From Sulfurovum lithotrophicum (GTDB lineage: Bacteria; Campylobacterota; Campylobacteria; Campylobacterales; Sulfurovaceae), in contig NZ_CP011308.1 of assembly GCF_000987835.1 (NCBI RefSeq), positions 1 to 64,000 of the forward strand: 64,000 nt of DNA, read 5' to 3'. Below are positions 35,826 to 47,896 of the stretch, piece after piece. Position 1 is the first letter of the stretch, and each line of letters begins with the position of its first letter. A program made the translations under genes and the position numbers. The notes below the pieces were generated by a model. That model worked only from the letters and a program-made list of their open reading frames with translations, made no database searches and was not told the origin of the DNA.

Positions 35826-35856
35826 TTTGGGTATAATTTCGGCGATTATACCCAAA
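35826..35856. promoter_or_regulatory. Palindromic divergent promoter, secG / methyltransferase
   Basis: TTTGGGTATAAT (35826-35837) and ATTATACCCAAA (35845-35856) form a perfect 12-base inverted repeat with a 7-base centre. Each arm holds a consensus TATAAT in TTGGGTATAAT context, one reading right toward the methyltransferase and one reading left toward secG. The two start sites would fall inside the centre or opposite arm, so the two promoters should compete for polymerase. Confidence 0.6.
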
Positions 35857-35869
35857 CTATATTGAAATA

Positions 35870-36622
35870 GTGATAAATAGTAACATTGGAGCAGTTTTGG
35901 AGAGAAAAGAGACAGGGATATCAGGCGCGATCAAAGAGTTTTCGCGTTTTGCCAAAGCGTATGACCGGTACAATATCATACAGTCTGAAGTAGCAAAGAC
36001 CCTAGTCTCAAAACTGTCTGAAAAGAATTATGGAACGATCATCGATATCGGTGCGGGAAGTGGTAAAGTCTACCATAACCTTCTCTCTGAACATATTTCT
36101 TTTGAACGTTTTATTGCACTGGACTCCTCTTTGGAAATGTTAAATATTCATCCGAATGAACAGTCTGTAGAAAAAGTCTGTGCAGATTTCAACTCTCTAG
36201 AGACCTTGGATCCTTTGGAGAAAAATGAAGATACACTTCTGCTTTCTTCTTCCGCGCTTCAGTGGAGCACAGATCCGGAAGCTACTTTCTCCAAGCTCTC
36301 CCAACTTGCCCCCCGGGCATATTTCGCCATCTTTACATCCAATACATTCAAGACACTGCATCAGAGTGCAGGTATTGATTCCCCGATACATAGTACGGAA
36401 CGGCTCAAAGCGCTGATGGAAAAGTATTATGATGCCAAATATGAACTGCGCCAGTACAAACTGCATTTCGATTCTGTGCATGAGATGTTTCGTTACATTA
36501 AAAAAAGTGGTGTCAGCGGGGGAGAAAAGAAGTTGGGATACAAAGAGACAAAAGCGCTGATGAAAAATTATCCGCTGGATTATCTCGAGTTTGAAGTCTT
36601 GTTTGTGGAAGCAAAGAGGTAG
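35870..36622 (+). CDS. BioC-like SAM-dependent methyltransferase
   Basis: The 250-residue protein has the class I methyltransferase glycine motif 'IIDIGAGSGKVYHNL', an acidic residue after strand 2 ('FIALDSSLEML') and a BioC-like frame: N-terminal 'FSRFAKAYDRYNIIQSEVA', central 'LLLSSSALQWSTDPEATF' and C-terminal 'EMFRYIKKSGVSGGEKK'. BioC methylates malonyl-ACP to start biotin synthesis. No other bio gene is near, so BioC is likely but not proven. The start is a GTG at 35870 with a weak ribosome site; the stop TAG lies inside a REP-like element. Confidence 0.75.
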   Translation: MINSNIGAVLERKETGISGAIKEFSRFAKAYDRYNIIQSEVAKTLVSKLSEKNYGTIIDIGAGSGKVYHNLLSEHISFERFIALDSSLEMLNIHPNEQSVEKVCADFNSLETLDPLEKNEDTLLLSSSALQWSTDPEATFSKLSQLAPRAYFAIFTSNTFKTLHQSAGIDSPIHSTERLKALMEKYYDAKYELRQYKLHFDSVHEMFRYIKKSGVSGGEKKLGYKETKALMKNYPLDYLEFEVLFVEAKR

Positions 36623-36644
36623 GGTGCTGTGTCCTCACAGCACC
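36619..36644 (+). repeat. REP-like palindrome, copy e, overlapping a stop codon
   Basis: GTAG at 36619-36622 contains the TAG stop codon of the methyltransferase gene. The stem is GGTGCTGTG (36623-36631) with CACAGCACC (36636-36644), loop TCCT. The stem sequence differs from copies a-d by compensated changes but keeps the GTAGGGTG head. Confidence 0.7.
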
Positions 36645-36665
36645 AAAGAGAAAGAGAATGAAACC

Positions 36666-37352
36666 CTAGTCGTCATTCCCGAATATGCCAAGCAGCTGTA
36701 AAAGTGTTACGAACATATTCAGGAAGTCAATGTAAAGCGATACCGCTGCATCGACCGGCGAATCATATGCGCCGTTCGCAATGTTCTGCGTATCATAGAT
36801 CGTGAACAGTGAGAACAGAAGCAGGATCCCCGCAGTGATAACAATGTGCATCATAGGGCTCTGAAGTAGGAAGTAGTTCACCAGTGACGCGATGATCACG
36901 ACGATCAGTGTAATGAACAATGGTTTACCCCAGCTTGAGTAGTCGGACTTGCTGTTGATCGCAAAGAGACTGAGCGCTCCGAAGAGAACAGATGTCATAA
37001 GGAATGCATTCCCAATGACCGCACCGTTACCCATACCGATGAGCGAAGCCAAAAGTGGCACCAAAGATACCCCTGTGAGAAAGGTGAAGAGGAAGAGCAT
37101 TGCAAGGTTAAGGCCTGGCTTGCTTCTTGTCATGCTCAGTCCGAAAAAGAGGACAAGCAGTTCCGCTCCAAAGATGAACCATTTGAACTGCATGATTGCC
37201 TCTGCATAAGGCATTGTCACATAGGCACCAGCTGCCGCCGCGATCATACTTGCTGCCAAGAGCTGATAGGTCTTCTTCATAAAGCTGACCGATGCACCTT
37301 CCTGTACATATCCAGCCTGTGCGGAGGCATAATCTCTGTCATATAAAGCCAT
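36666..37352 (-). CDS. Bax inhibitor-1 / YccA family membrane protein
   Basis: The 228-residue protein has seven hydrophobic helices and the family C-terminus 'YDTQNIANGAYDSPVDAAVSLYIDFLNMFVTLLQLLGIF' (given here only as a landmark in two parts, Asp-rich helix then loop). The family (YccA, YbhL, TMBIM) includes pH-dependent Ca2+ leak channels; YccA also modulates FtsH. The ATG at 37352, preceded by AAGGAA, fits the usual N-terminus 'MALYDRDYASAQAGYVQEG'. It is divergent from the rRNA operon. Confidence 0.88.
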   Translation of the reverse strand: MALYDRDYASAQAGYVQEGASVSFMKKTYQLLAASMIAAAAGAYVTMPYAEAIMQFKWFIFGAELLVLFFGLSMTRSKPGLNLAMLFLFTFLTGVSLVPLLASLIGMGNGAVIGNAFLMTSVLFGALSLFAINSKSDYSSWGKPLFITLIVVIIASLVNYFLLQSPMMHIVITAGILLLFSLFTIYDTQNIANGAYDSPVDAAVSLYIDFLNMFVTLLQLLGIFGNDD

Positions 37353-37767
37353 ATTGTTTCCTTTTATTAAATGTGATTTATAAATGTGTTGCAAGTATAG
37401 TCGCAGGAGATTAATCTAAGGTTAATCAGTTTGTTTTTACGTCAACCCCAAATATAACTGCTGAAAAGAGTGATTCTAATATATAATAATGTAAGCTATA
37501 TAAAAAAACCGATAAATTTCAAAATATTTCGCAAAAACCCTTGACAAGGAAGGGATTCGGTGCTATAATACGCGTCCAACAACACATGGAGAGCTAGCGA
37601 GTTGCTAGAAAGAGTGTTATTGAGTGATCTTTGACAACCAAATATAAGTAAACAAATCAACGTCTATTTGAGATTTAATTTTTGCACTTTTTAACAAAAA
37701 AGTGATATGAATTAACTTAAGTAGAAATAACTTAAGTGATTCTGACAATGGTTCAAACCATTCTATT
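37353..37767 (+). promoter_or_regulatory. rRNA operon promoter and leader
   Basis: This 415-base gap holds the rrn promoter: TTGACA at 37541-37546 and TATAAT at 37564-37569 with the ideal 17-base spacing and an extended TGC before the -10 box. An A/T-rich stretch with short A and T tracts (37500-37538) fits an UP element. The leader (about 37577-37767) contains a second TTGACA-like box and a small perfect hairpin AATGGTT/AACCATT at 37747-37762 just before 16S, probably part of rRNA processing. No gene is visible. Confidence 0.85.
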
Positions 37768-39279
<1,512 letters not shown>

Positions 39280-39405
39280 CAAGAGTATAGATGATATTTC
39301 CTCACAGAGTATCATCACAATCGATAAGACGATGGTTTGTTTGCACTGTTTGTTCAGTAGCTTATGTTTGGTTGATAAAGATCATTGGGATCTTTGACTT
39401 AATTT

Positions 39406-39481
39406 GGGGAATTAGCTCAGCTGGGAGAGCGCCTGCTTTGCACGCAGGAGGTCATCGGTTCGATCCCGTTATTCTCCACCA
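39406..39481 (+). tRNA. tRNA-Ala (anticodon TGC)
   Basis: The 76-base cloverleaf starts GGGGAATTAGCTCAG, has the anticodon stem CCTGC/GCAGG with loop TTTGCAC (anticodon TGC at 39439-39441), T-loop GGTTCGATCC and an encoded CCA end. The acceptor stem GGGGAAT pairs with ATTCTCC with one G-U pair. It is the only tRNA seen in the 16S-23S spacer. Confidence 0.97.
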
Positions 39482-39918
39482 TTTCGGCGTAAAGCACTTT
39501 GATAGCTTACACACGTACTTTAGTACGCTTCGTAAACTACCAAAGCACTTTCCACTCGAAATCATGTGGAAGAAAAAACTTAATATAAATATTCATTTCA
39601 AGAGTATTTATATTAGGTTTTACACCTAAAGTTATTTAACTTATTATTGTTAAGAGTCTAACGTAATGTTGCAAAACGAGACGCGATTGATTATTTATTT
39701 AAGAGATCAAGTCAAATTTTACAGAACAATTACAATTTAACATAAACATATTGTTTGAAAAGAATTTATTCTTTGATAATGATATCTTTCATGTGCAAGA
39801 AACTCAATAAAAAAGAAGATGTAAGAATCTTCAAACTTATTAAACAACCAAAAACGAACCAAAGTGGTAAGACACAAACAGTTCATTTTGCATTTAATAA
39901 GGTAGTACCTTAGAATTA
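39482..39918 (+). other. tRNA-Ala to 23S spacer with processing stems, no tRNA-Ile
   Basis: I see no second tRNA in these 437 bases. They hold a perfect inverted repeat AATATAAATA (39582-39591) / TATTTATATT (39605-39614), a small CGTAC/GTACG hairpin near 39515, a direct repeat AAAGCACTTT (near 39488 and 39542), and near the end the left arm of the 23S processing stem (39887-39910), which is complementary to 42808-42831 beyond the 23S 3' end. Confidence 0.7.
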
Positions 39919-42800
<2,882 letters not shown>

Positions 42801-42807
42801 CTTCAAT

Positions 42808-42831
42808 AGGTACTACCTTGCTAAGTGCAAA
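42808..42831 (+). other. Right arm of the 23S processing stem
   Basis: AGGTACTACCTT (42808-42819) is the reverse complement of AAGGTAGTACCT before 23S, and the match continues with a few mismatches through the TGCAAA end. Such leader-trailer stems are cut by RNase III; rnc is in this window at 60943-61614. Confidence 0.65.
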
Positions 42832-42962
42832 CTTACAAGATGTATTTCTTAAAGTTGTAATTACCAAAAACAACATTCGATAGGCTCTTAACAATACTAA
42901 GCTTCTCAAGCTTTCCATAAGCAAAGAGAATTAAGTACACAAATCAGTGTATTTACTTCTCT

Positions 42963-43079
42963 TAGTGGTGGGGCTAGAGGGAGGGTCATACCCAGCTCCA
43001 TTCCGAACCTGGAAGTCAAGCCTCCCATCGCCGATAATACTGCAGGCTACGTCTGTGGGAATGTAGGTCGCTGCCACTT
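42963..43079 (+). rRNA. rrf: 5S ribosomal RNA
   Basis: The sequence has the 5S features TACCCAGCTCCATTCCGAACC and GAAGTCAAGCCTCC, the loop E region 'CGCCGATAATACTG' and terminal pairing of AGTGG with CCACT. Length is about 117 bases; ends are estimated. A partly complementary flank (about 42920-42960) probably forms a processing hairpin. It completes a standard 16S-23S-5S operon. Confidence 0.93.
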
Positions 43080-43516
43080 TGAGTTTTTCAATGACTTCTT
43101 CTCTTCAGTTTCATAAATATTAATCAACTATCAATAGAAATTTTACTATTCATTTACTCTAATGCACTATCATACTATTTAGAAAAGGTAGTCAATCCTT
43201 TCAAGAGATTTTTGTTTTACTCCTTGTCCGAAATATGGTAGAGCTTCCTTGTTTTTATCTCTTGATCCTCCCCTTGGCTGTCTTTTGAAGAGCCCACCTC
43301 CTCTTTTACTTCATTGTAAATTCCTTGTTTTTTATTTCGGGCTCTTATATTTTATGAAAATGTGTGAAAACCCTCTAAATACATTGACAAAACAACACTT
43401 TTAGTGTATAAACTTTAGCAGATAGTAAGGCCAAAAGCCTTTTACTATGATTTTGTTATAATAACTATAATAATAGAAGCATGCTAAAGCAGGCCGATAG
43501 AATATAAGGAGAAACA
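43080..43516 (+). promoter_or_regulatory. Gap after 5S with nfu promoter and attenuator-like hairpin
   Basis: No gene is seen. Inverted 6-mers GAGCCC (43290-43295) and GGGCTC (43339-43344) may end the rRNA transcript. TTGACA at 43384-43389 and TATAAA at 43407-43412, 17 bases apart, form a good promoter. Downstream, ATAGTAAGGC (43422-43431) pairs with GCC-TT-TTACTAT (43437-43448), a strong hairpin inside the leader, followed by TTTTG and a second -10 box TATAAT at 43457-43462. Confidence 0.6.
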
Positions 43517-43795
43517 TTGATCCCTTTTACAGATGAAGAGTTGGAACCGGCTGTTAAAGATGTTATTGAGAAGGTAAGGCCTTCCATAAAACTTGATGGC
43601 GGTGATATTGAATTGATCGCTATTAAAGACGGTGTGGTATATGTGCAGCTGCAGGGAGCCTGTGTAGGCTGCGGCAGTGCCGGGACCACCATCAAGTTCG
43701 GTGTAGAAAGACAGCTGAAGACATTGATACATCCCGAGATCACTGTGATGAGTGTACCTCAGGGATGGGAAGATAAACTGGATCAATTAGGATAA
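43517..43795 (+). CDS. Nfu-type Fe-S carrier (NifU C-terminal domain protein)
   Basis: The 92-residue protein is a single Nfu domain with 'RPSIKLDGGDIELIAIKDGVV' and the cluster-binding motif GACVGCGSAG (C-X2-C). It carries or transfers Fe-S clusters, complementing NifU. The start is TTG at 43517 with AAGGAG five bases upstream; no ATG is available near the domain start. It is followed one base later by a TPR-like gene and then murE, a gene order that recurs in this phylum to my recollection. Confidence 0.9.
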   Translation: MIPFTDEELEPAVKDVIEKVRPSIKLDGGDIELIAIKDGVVYVQLQGACVGCGSAGTTIKFGVERQLKTLIHPEITVMSVPQGWEDKLDQLG

Positions 43796-43796
43796 A

Positions 43797-44378
43797 ATGA
43801 GCAAAGTAAGTCAAGAAATATTATTACAACGTGCCGAGAAGGAATTCCTTCAGGGGAACTATGCAAAAGCTTTGAGATCATACGGTCTGATCCTGAAGGA
43901 TTACCCTTCTCTGGATGAAGCAAAAGTCGGTGCCTACCTGAGCGATCTCGGAGACGAGAGTGGAGAAGAGGCACAGGCACTGTTCGATTATTATCAGATG
44001 ATCAAAGAAGAAAAGAAGAATGCAGTAGAGATCATACACTCGCTCATCAACTCTCTGGATACAACGAAAGAAAGTATTTACGAATTGCTTGATGTACCAG
44101 AAGAAGAACAGATCGAGTATGGTGATGGTATCAGATATAGTGATTTCCTCAGATTGGTTGAGAGCAGAGGCAATTTTAGACAGGCCTTTGAAGATATTAT
44201 GTTCTCTACAAAAGTGGTGATCACGGATAAAGATGAGTTCATCGATTTTGTGACTAAGCTTGCTGATGAAGGATTTGATGAAATGGCATTGGGATACCTT
44301 GATGCGACTGCAAGCCTTTTTGGTAATGACCAGGAAGTGCTGGCACTCTATAATGTTGTGCAGGGAATGAAAAAGTGA
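43797..44378 (+). CDS. TPR-like protein upstream of murE
   Basis: The 193-residue soluble, acidic protein begins with a TPR-like helix pair ('AEKEFLQGNYAKALRSYGLILKDYP', residues 12-36, given as a landmark in parts) and continues helical throughout. No catalytic motif is visible. It lies between nfu and murE, with its stop overlapping the murE GTG (GTGA), so it is made with MurE. I do not know its function; a scaffold role is only a guess from the TPR motif. Confidence 0.72.
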   Translation: MSKVSQEILLQRAEKEFLQGNYAKALRSYGLILKDYPSLDEAKVGAYLSDLGDESGEEAQALFDYYQMIKEEKKNAVEIIHSLINSLDTTKESIYELLDVPEEEQIEYGDGIRYSDFLRLVESRGNFRQAFEDIMFSTKVVITDKDEFIDFVTKLADEGFDEMALGYLDATASLFGNDQEVLALYNVVQGMKK

Positions 44379-45673
44379 AAATTGACTTTGACAAAGAAGG
44401 GTACAGTTACCTCACTGATAATACGATGTTGTTGGATGAAGAGACTCTTTTTCTCCTGACCTCCCAAAATAGACCCTATTGTGAAAAACTTGAGAGTAAA
44501 CCTGCTTCCATTACCCCGGATGAATTAATGGCTTTCTGGGGACTGGATGCTATGAAAGTGGTGGGTGTAACCGGAACGAACGGAAAGACGACAGTTACTG
44601 CAGCGATCTACTCTTTTCTACTTGATCTTGATAAGAAACCTGCCCTCCAGGGAACACGGGGGCTTTTCGCCGAAGAGAAGCGTATAGAAGAGAAAAGTAT
44701 GACAACGCCGTCCATTCTTGAAACACTGTACAACATGAAACAGACAATGGATATGGGATGTAACTATTTCATTATGGAAGTAAGCTCTCATGCGATTGAT
44801 CAGAAGCGTATAGAAGGGATCACTTTTGCGCTGAAAGTGCATACGAATGTCACCAGTGACCATTTGGATTATCATGGAACAGTGGAGGAATACAGACGTG
44901 TCAAAAGTCTTTTCTTTGCTGATGACACGATGAAATTGCTCAATAAGGATGATATCAATAATATCACCTATAACCCGAAGAATGCTTACAGTTACGGTGT
45001 CGATGAACCGGCAACCTATAAAGTGCAGGCATTTTCCCTGCTGCACGGTATTACAGCGGGGATCAAGTATATGCAGGAAGAAGCAACCTTCCATTCACCG
45101 ATGATGGGGCTTTTCAACCTCTTCAACCTTATGGCGGCGATCGGTTCAGTACACCTGCTTACCAAGAGGCCTATTCAGGAGATATGTGATGTGGTTGAGA
45201 ACTTCGCTGGTGTAGCGGGGCGGATGGAAGTGGTCAGCCGTGATCCTCTTGTCATTGTTGATTTTGCCCATACACATGACGGTATCCATGCAGTACTGGA
45301 GTCCATGAAAGACAGAGATATTTCGGTGGTATTTGGTGCAGGCGGGAACCGTGACAAAGAGAAACGTCCTCTCATGGGTGCCGCAGCCGGAAGATACGCC
45401 AATAAGATCTATGTGACATCCGATAATCCGCGTGATGAAGTCCCTGAAATGATATTGGAAGATATTCTGGTAGGCCTACATGGTAAAGAGAATGTCACCG
45501 CCACACCGGACAGACGGCTAGCGATAAAAATGGCCCTGGAGGCTCTTGAGCCTAATGAAGTACTTTTGATCCTTGGCAAGGGTGATGAGGATTATCAGGA
45601 GATCAAAGGGGTAAAGCATCATTTCGATGACAGAGAAGTCGTTCGGGAACTGCTTGCTGAACGACAAGGGTAA
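44375..45673 (+). CDS. murE: UDP-MurNAc-tripeptide synthetase MurE
   Basis: MurE adds meso-diaminopimelate to the cell-wall precursor. The 432-residue protein has the Mur ligase P-loop GVTGTNGKTTV, the central 'HTNVTSDHLDYHG' motif and the C-terminal 'TSDNPRDE' motif that selects meso-DAP. It is somewhat short for MurE, mainly in the N-terminal domain. The start is a GTG overlapping the upstream stop. A REP-like element lies 17 bases after its stop. Confidence 0.93.
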   Translation: MKIDFDKEGYSYLTDNTMLLDEETLFLLTSQNRPYCEKLESKPASITPDELMAFWGLDAMKVVGVTGTNGKTTVTAAIYSFLLDLDKKPALQGTRGLFAEEKRIEEKSMTTPSILETLYNMKQTMDMGCNYFIMEVSSHAIDQKRIEGITFALKVHTNVTSDHLDYHGTVEEYRRVKSLFFADDTMKLLNKDDINNITYNPKNAYSYGVDEPATYKVQAFSLLHGITAGIKYMQEEATFHSPMMGLFNLFNLMAAIGSVHLLTKRPIQEICDVVENFAGVAGRMEVVSRDPLVIVDFAHTHDGIHAVLESMKDRDISVVFGAGGNRDKEKRPLMGAAAGRYANKIYVTSDNPRDEVPEMILEDILVGLHGKENVTATPDRRLAIKMALEALEPNEVLLILGKGDEDYQEIKGVKHHFDDREVVRELLAERQG

Positions 45674-45690
45674 TTTTTCAGGTTTGCCGC

Positions 45691-45786
45691 GTAGGGTGCG
45701 TAATTACGCACCTCACAATAAAATTAGCATATGGTAAAATTTTCCGCCTAAAGGCTTTACAAAAGGTGTGTGACTACGCACCCTAC
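45691..45786. repeat. Inverted pair of REP-like palindromes (REPIN-like), copies c and d
   Basis: Copy c (45691-45712) is GTAG plus the perfect palindrome GGTGCGTAATTACGCACC. Copy d (45765-45786) is the same element in the opposite orientation with a slightly degenerate stem. The outer 12 bases GTAGGGTGCGTA and TACGCACCCTAC are perfect inverted repeats, so the whole 96-base unit can fold as one long hairpin, like REP doublets (REPINs/BIMEs) in other bacteria. Confidence 0.7.
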
Positions 45787-45840
45787 ACGCTGCAAAATAG
45801 ATTGACAAAGCATATAGAAATGTGTCAAAATTTTGCGTAT

Positions 45841-45910
45841 AAACGCTAAACGCTAAACGCTAAACGCTAAACGCTAAACGCTAAACGCTAAACGCTAAAC
45901 GCTAAACGCT
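45841..45910. repeat. Heptamer tandem repeat, 10 perfect copies of AAACGCT
   Basis: Ten identical AAACGCT units occupy exactly 70 bases. The array ends at the base before the stop codon (TTA on this strand, 45911-45913) of the minus-strand membrane-protein gene. Seven is not a multiple of three, so copy-number change would not keep frame, but the array lies outside the coding sequence. Confidence 0.97.
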
Positions 45911-47197
45911 TTATCCCTCTGCTATTTTCATCTCAAACTTCTCCCCAGTCTCCTGCGTATGTCTGTAAAGTTTCCATGCATGAATGATCTGGTAGCTCAT
46001 CCATCCGAAGGAGAGTATGGTCAATAGCCCGGCAAAATAGATGAAGGGTGTAAGGAAGGTTGACAACAGAAAGGTGACAAGTGTTGCCAAATGGATGTAG
46101 AGATGCTTATTGGCAGTTTTTGGGTGTATGACCTCGTGCATCATGGGTGCAGTAAAGTAGCCCTGTGAATTGAGGTGGAACCATGTCAGGAAGGGGATGA
46201 TCTTGTAGAACATGGCAAAGACGATACTGAGGGCAAAAAAAGTAAAGAAGAGATAGCTGGCTGTTTGAAGCAGGCTGATTGTCGTAAACAGTGTTATGAT
46301 CATAAGGAACATAGAAACGATGAGCGAAGTCAGTCCGATCCTCCAGAACCAGACAGTGGCATCGGAGAGAGGGCGTTTTTTCTGTGTCAACCGTTTCAGC
46401 GTCAATAGGGCGTAGCTGCTTAACAGTATGGCAAGCAGAATATCTGTTATGATCCATGTTGCAGGGATGAAAAGCCCAACGATGAATGTGACAACAAGCA
46501 GGCTAAAAAGTACTGTAGGCAGATAATAACTGACCACTTTCGGATAGGATGGGGTAACATAGAACATTTCTATGACCTGGAAGGAGATGGAAATGATCAG
46601 CAGGGTGATCCATCCGAAAAGTCCAAAGGAGTAGTGTCCCTCTTTCATTTGACTAAAGTAGGTACCGTTGATAGTTCCGGAGAGTGTGGCGGTCATATAG
46701 AGAGCCAAGATCACGACAACAGCAAGCGCAAGAAGTGCTATGACCATACCTTTGGATGAAGCACTGTGATGTACCAGCTCAAAGAGATTCTTTAGCATGA
46801 CAGCAACGATATAAAAGATGCTTCCGCCCAGGAAAAGCGATGCAAGTCCGTAAAGCCAGGACAGAGAAGTCTGAAATGCTAAAAGAAGGGTGATGACACC
46901 GATCGTGAAAGGATATTGAAGCCAGTTGGCTTTTTGTACAGGAGAAGTGAGTTTGACTCCTGCGATGACGGGGAGCATTTGGAAAAGGGCTGCAAACATG
47001 AAAGAGAGCATCACCCCAAGTGTCAAGGTGTGCGTGAGGATGACAGCCTGGGTAGTATGTGCATCAAATATGGAAGTCCCGAAGATCAGTATCAGGATAC
47101 CTGCGAGGATACCAAACAGTGCACCTGAAAAGAAAAAACGGAATACAACCGAGATCGGGGGTGCCTGATCGAGGGAGAGTCCGTTCTGGTTAAACAC
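45911..47197 (-). CDS. Polytopic membrane protein, NnrS/heme-copper-like, unknown
   Basis: The 428-residue protein has about twelve membrane helices. Histidines occur in or near helices ('VILTHTLTLGVMLSFMF', 'LTWFHLNSQGYF', 'MMHEVIHPKTANKHLYIHLA'), suggesting possible heme or metal binding as in NnrS or cytochrome-oxidase subunit I relatives, but no signature is exact. It overlaps the DUF2249 gene by eight bases and ends a four-gene operon with a hemerythrin, consistent with a role in gas or stress physiology. Function is unassigned. A heptamer array abuts its stop codon. Confidence 0.6.
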   Translation of the reverse strand: MFNQNGLSLDQAPPISVVFRFFFSGALFGILAGILILIFGTSIFDAHTTQAVILTHTLTLGVMLSFMFAALFQMLPVIAGVKLTSPVQKANWLQYPFTIGVITLLLAFQTSLSWLYGLASLFLGGSIFYIVAVMLKNLFELVHHSASSKGMVIALLALAVVVILALYMTATLSGTINGTYFSQMKEGHYSFGLFGWITLLIISISFQVIEMFYVTPSYPKVVSYYLPTVLFSLLVVTFIVGLFIPATWIITDILLAILLSSYALLTLKRLTQKKRPLSDATVWFWRIGLTSLIVSMFLMIITLFTTISLLQTASYLFFTFFALSIVFAMFYKIIPFLTWFHLNSQGYFTAPMMHEVIHPKTANKHLYIHLATLVTFLLSTFLTPFIYFAGLLTILSFGWMSYQIIHAWKLYRHTQETGEKFEMKIAEG

Positions 47198-47450
47198 GCA
47201 GCAGCTCCTCCAGTGTAACGGAAGGGTTTTTGGCTACCAGAATATGCCAGTTCCCTGTTTCATCTTCTCTGCTGAGTGTCTGGAACCCCTGTTCGCTGGC
47301 AAGGTCTATGAAAGGAATGGGGTTTTTGCGATGAAGCATGTAAAGGTAATTTTCATCATTAAGTTCTCTGAGTGCCCTGATAGCCTGTTCCAACGGTTTT
47401 GGGTGCTCCAGTGCTCTGGCATCCAGGTCGATCTTTGTGAATTCGGACAT
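47190..47450 (-). CDS. DUF2249 domain protein
   Basis: The 86-residue protein matches the DUF2249 pattern: 'IDLDARALEHPKPLEQAI' at the N-terminus, 'NPIPFIDLASEQGFQTL' in the middle and 'TGNWHILVAKN' near the end. DUF2249 proteins have a TusA-like (SirA) fold and often lie beside hemerythrins and nitrogen-oxide genes; their activity is unknown. It starts one base before the end of the hemerythrin gene region (one-base gap) and overlaps the membrane-protein gene. Confidence 0.85.
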   Translation of the reverse strand: MSEFTKIDLDARALEHPKPLEQAIRALRELNDENYLYMLHRKNPIPFIDLASEQGFQTLSREDETGNWHILVAKNPSVTLEELLRV

Positions 47451-47451
47451 T

Positions 47452-47892
47452 TTAGAGCTCTACCGCTTTCATCTTGTCGAGTGTCTCGGTTTTAAGTTCC
47501 GGAGGCAGGACCCTGTCACACATGGCATAGAGCATCTGCTCTTCTTTCATGTTGTGCTGTTGCAAAAGGATCATCATAGATTCACACAGAGAGAGATAGG
47601 TATCTTTATCTTGGGACTCCACTGCTTCCGCCAGCTTCCCAATGAGTCCCTTAACTTGTTCATGTTCGTAACGCATTACCTGTGTCGGTCCTTCAGAGCT
47701 TCCGGTCTGTGCTTCAAAAGCAGGAAAAAGTTCCTCTTCCTCTCTCTTGAAATGTCGGAGGGTATCATTGGCGAATACCATGAACTTCTCTTCGGCTTCC
47801 GCCCAATTCCCGTTTGCTGCTGCCTGCTCGGCTGCAGCAAATTCTGTATCGCAGTCTCTATGTTCCTGTGTCATGAATTGTGAAATAATCAT
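47452..47892 (-). CDS. Hemerythrin HHE domain protein
   Basis: The 146-residue four-helix protein carries the di-iron ligand pattern: His11 (TQEHRD), His in 'TLRHFKREEEELFPAF' with Glu, His in 'MRYEHEQVKGLIG' and 'LQQHNMKEEQMLYAMCD'. Such proteins bind or sense O2 or NO, or help repair Fe-S clusters (YtfE/Ric). It lacks the N-terminal ScdA domain of YtfE. AAAGGA precedes the ATG. It sits between the FmdE-like and DUF2249 genes with gaps of four bases and one base. Confidence 0.9.
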   Translation of the reverse strand: MIISQFMTQEHRDCDTEFAAAEQAAANGNWAEAEEKFMVFANDTLRHFKREEEELFPAFEAQTGSSEGPTQVMRYEHEQVKGLIGKLAEAVESQDKDTYLSLCESMMILLQQHNMKEEQMLYAMCDRVLPPELKTETLDKMKAVEL

Positions 47893-47896
47893 TGTT

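Noticed and set aside
39291-39629. 112-codon frame across the 16S-tRNA spacer
   Set aside because: It runs through tRNA-Ala and has no homology-like features.
45841-45910. CRISPR array
   Set aside because: The repeat unit is seven bases with no spacers, and no cas gene is in the window.
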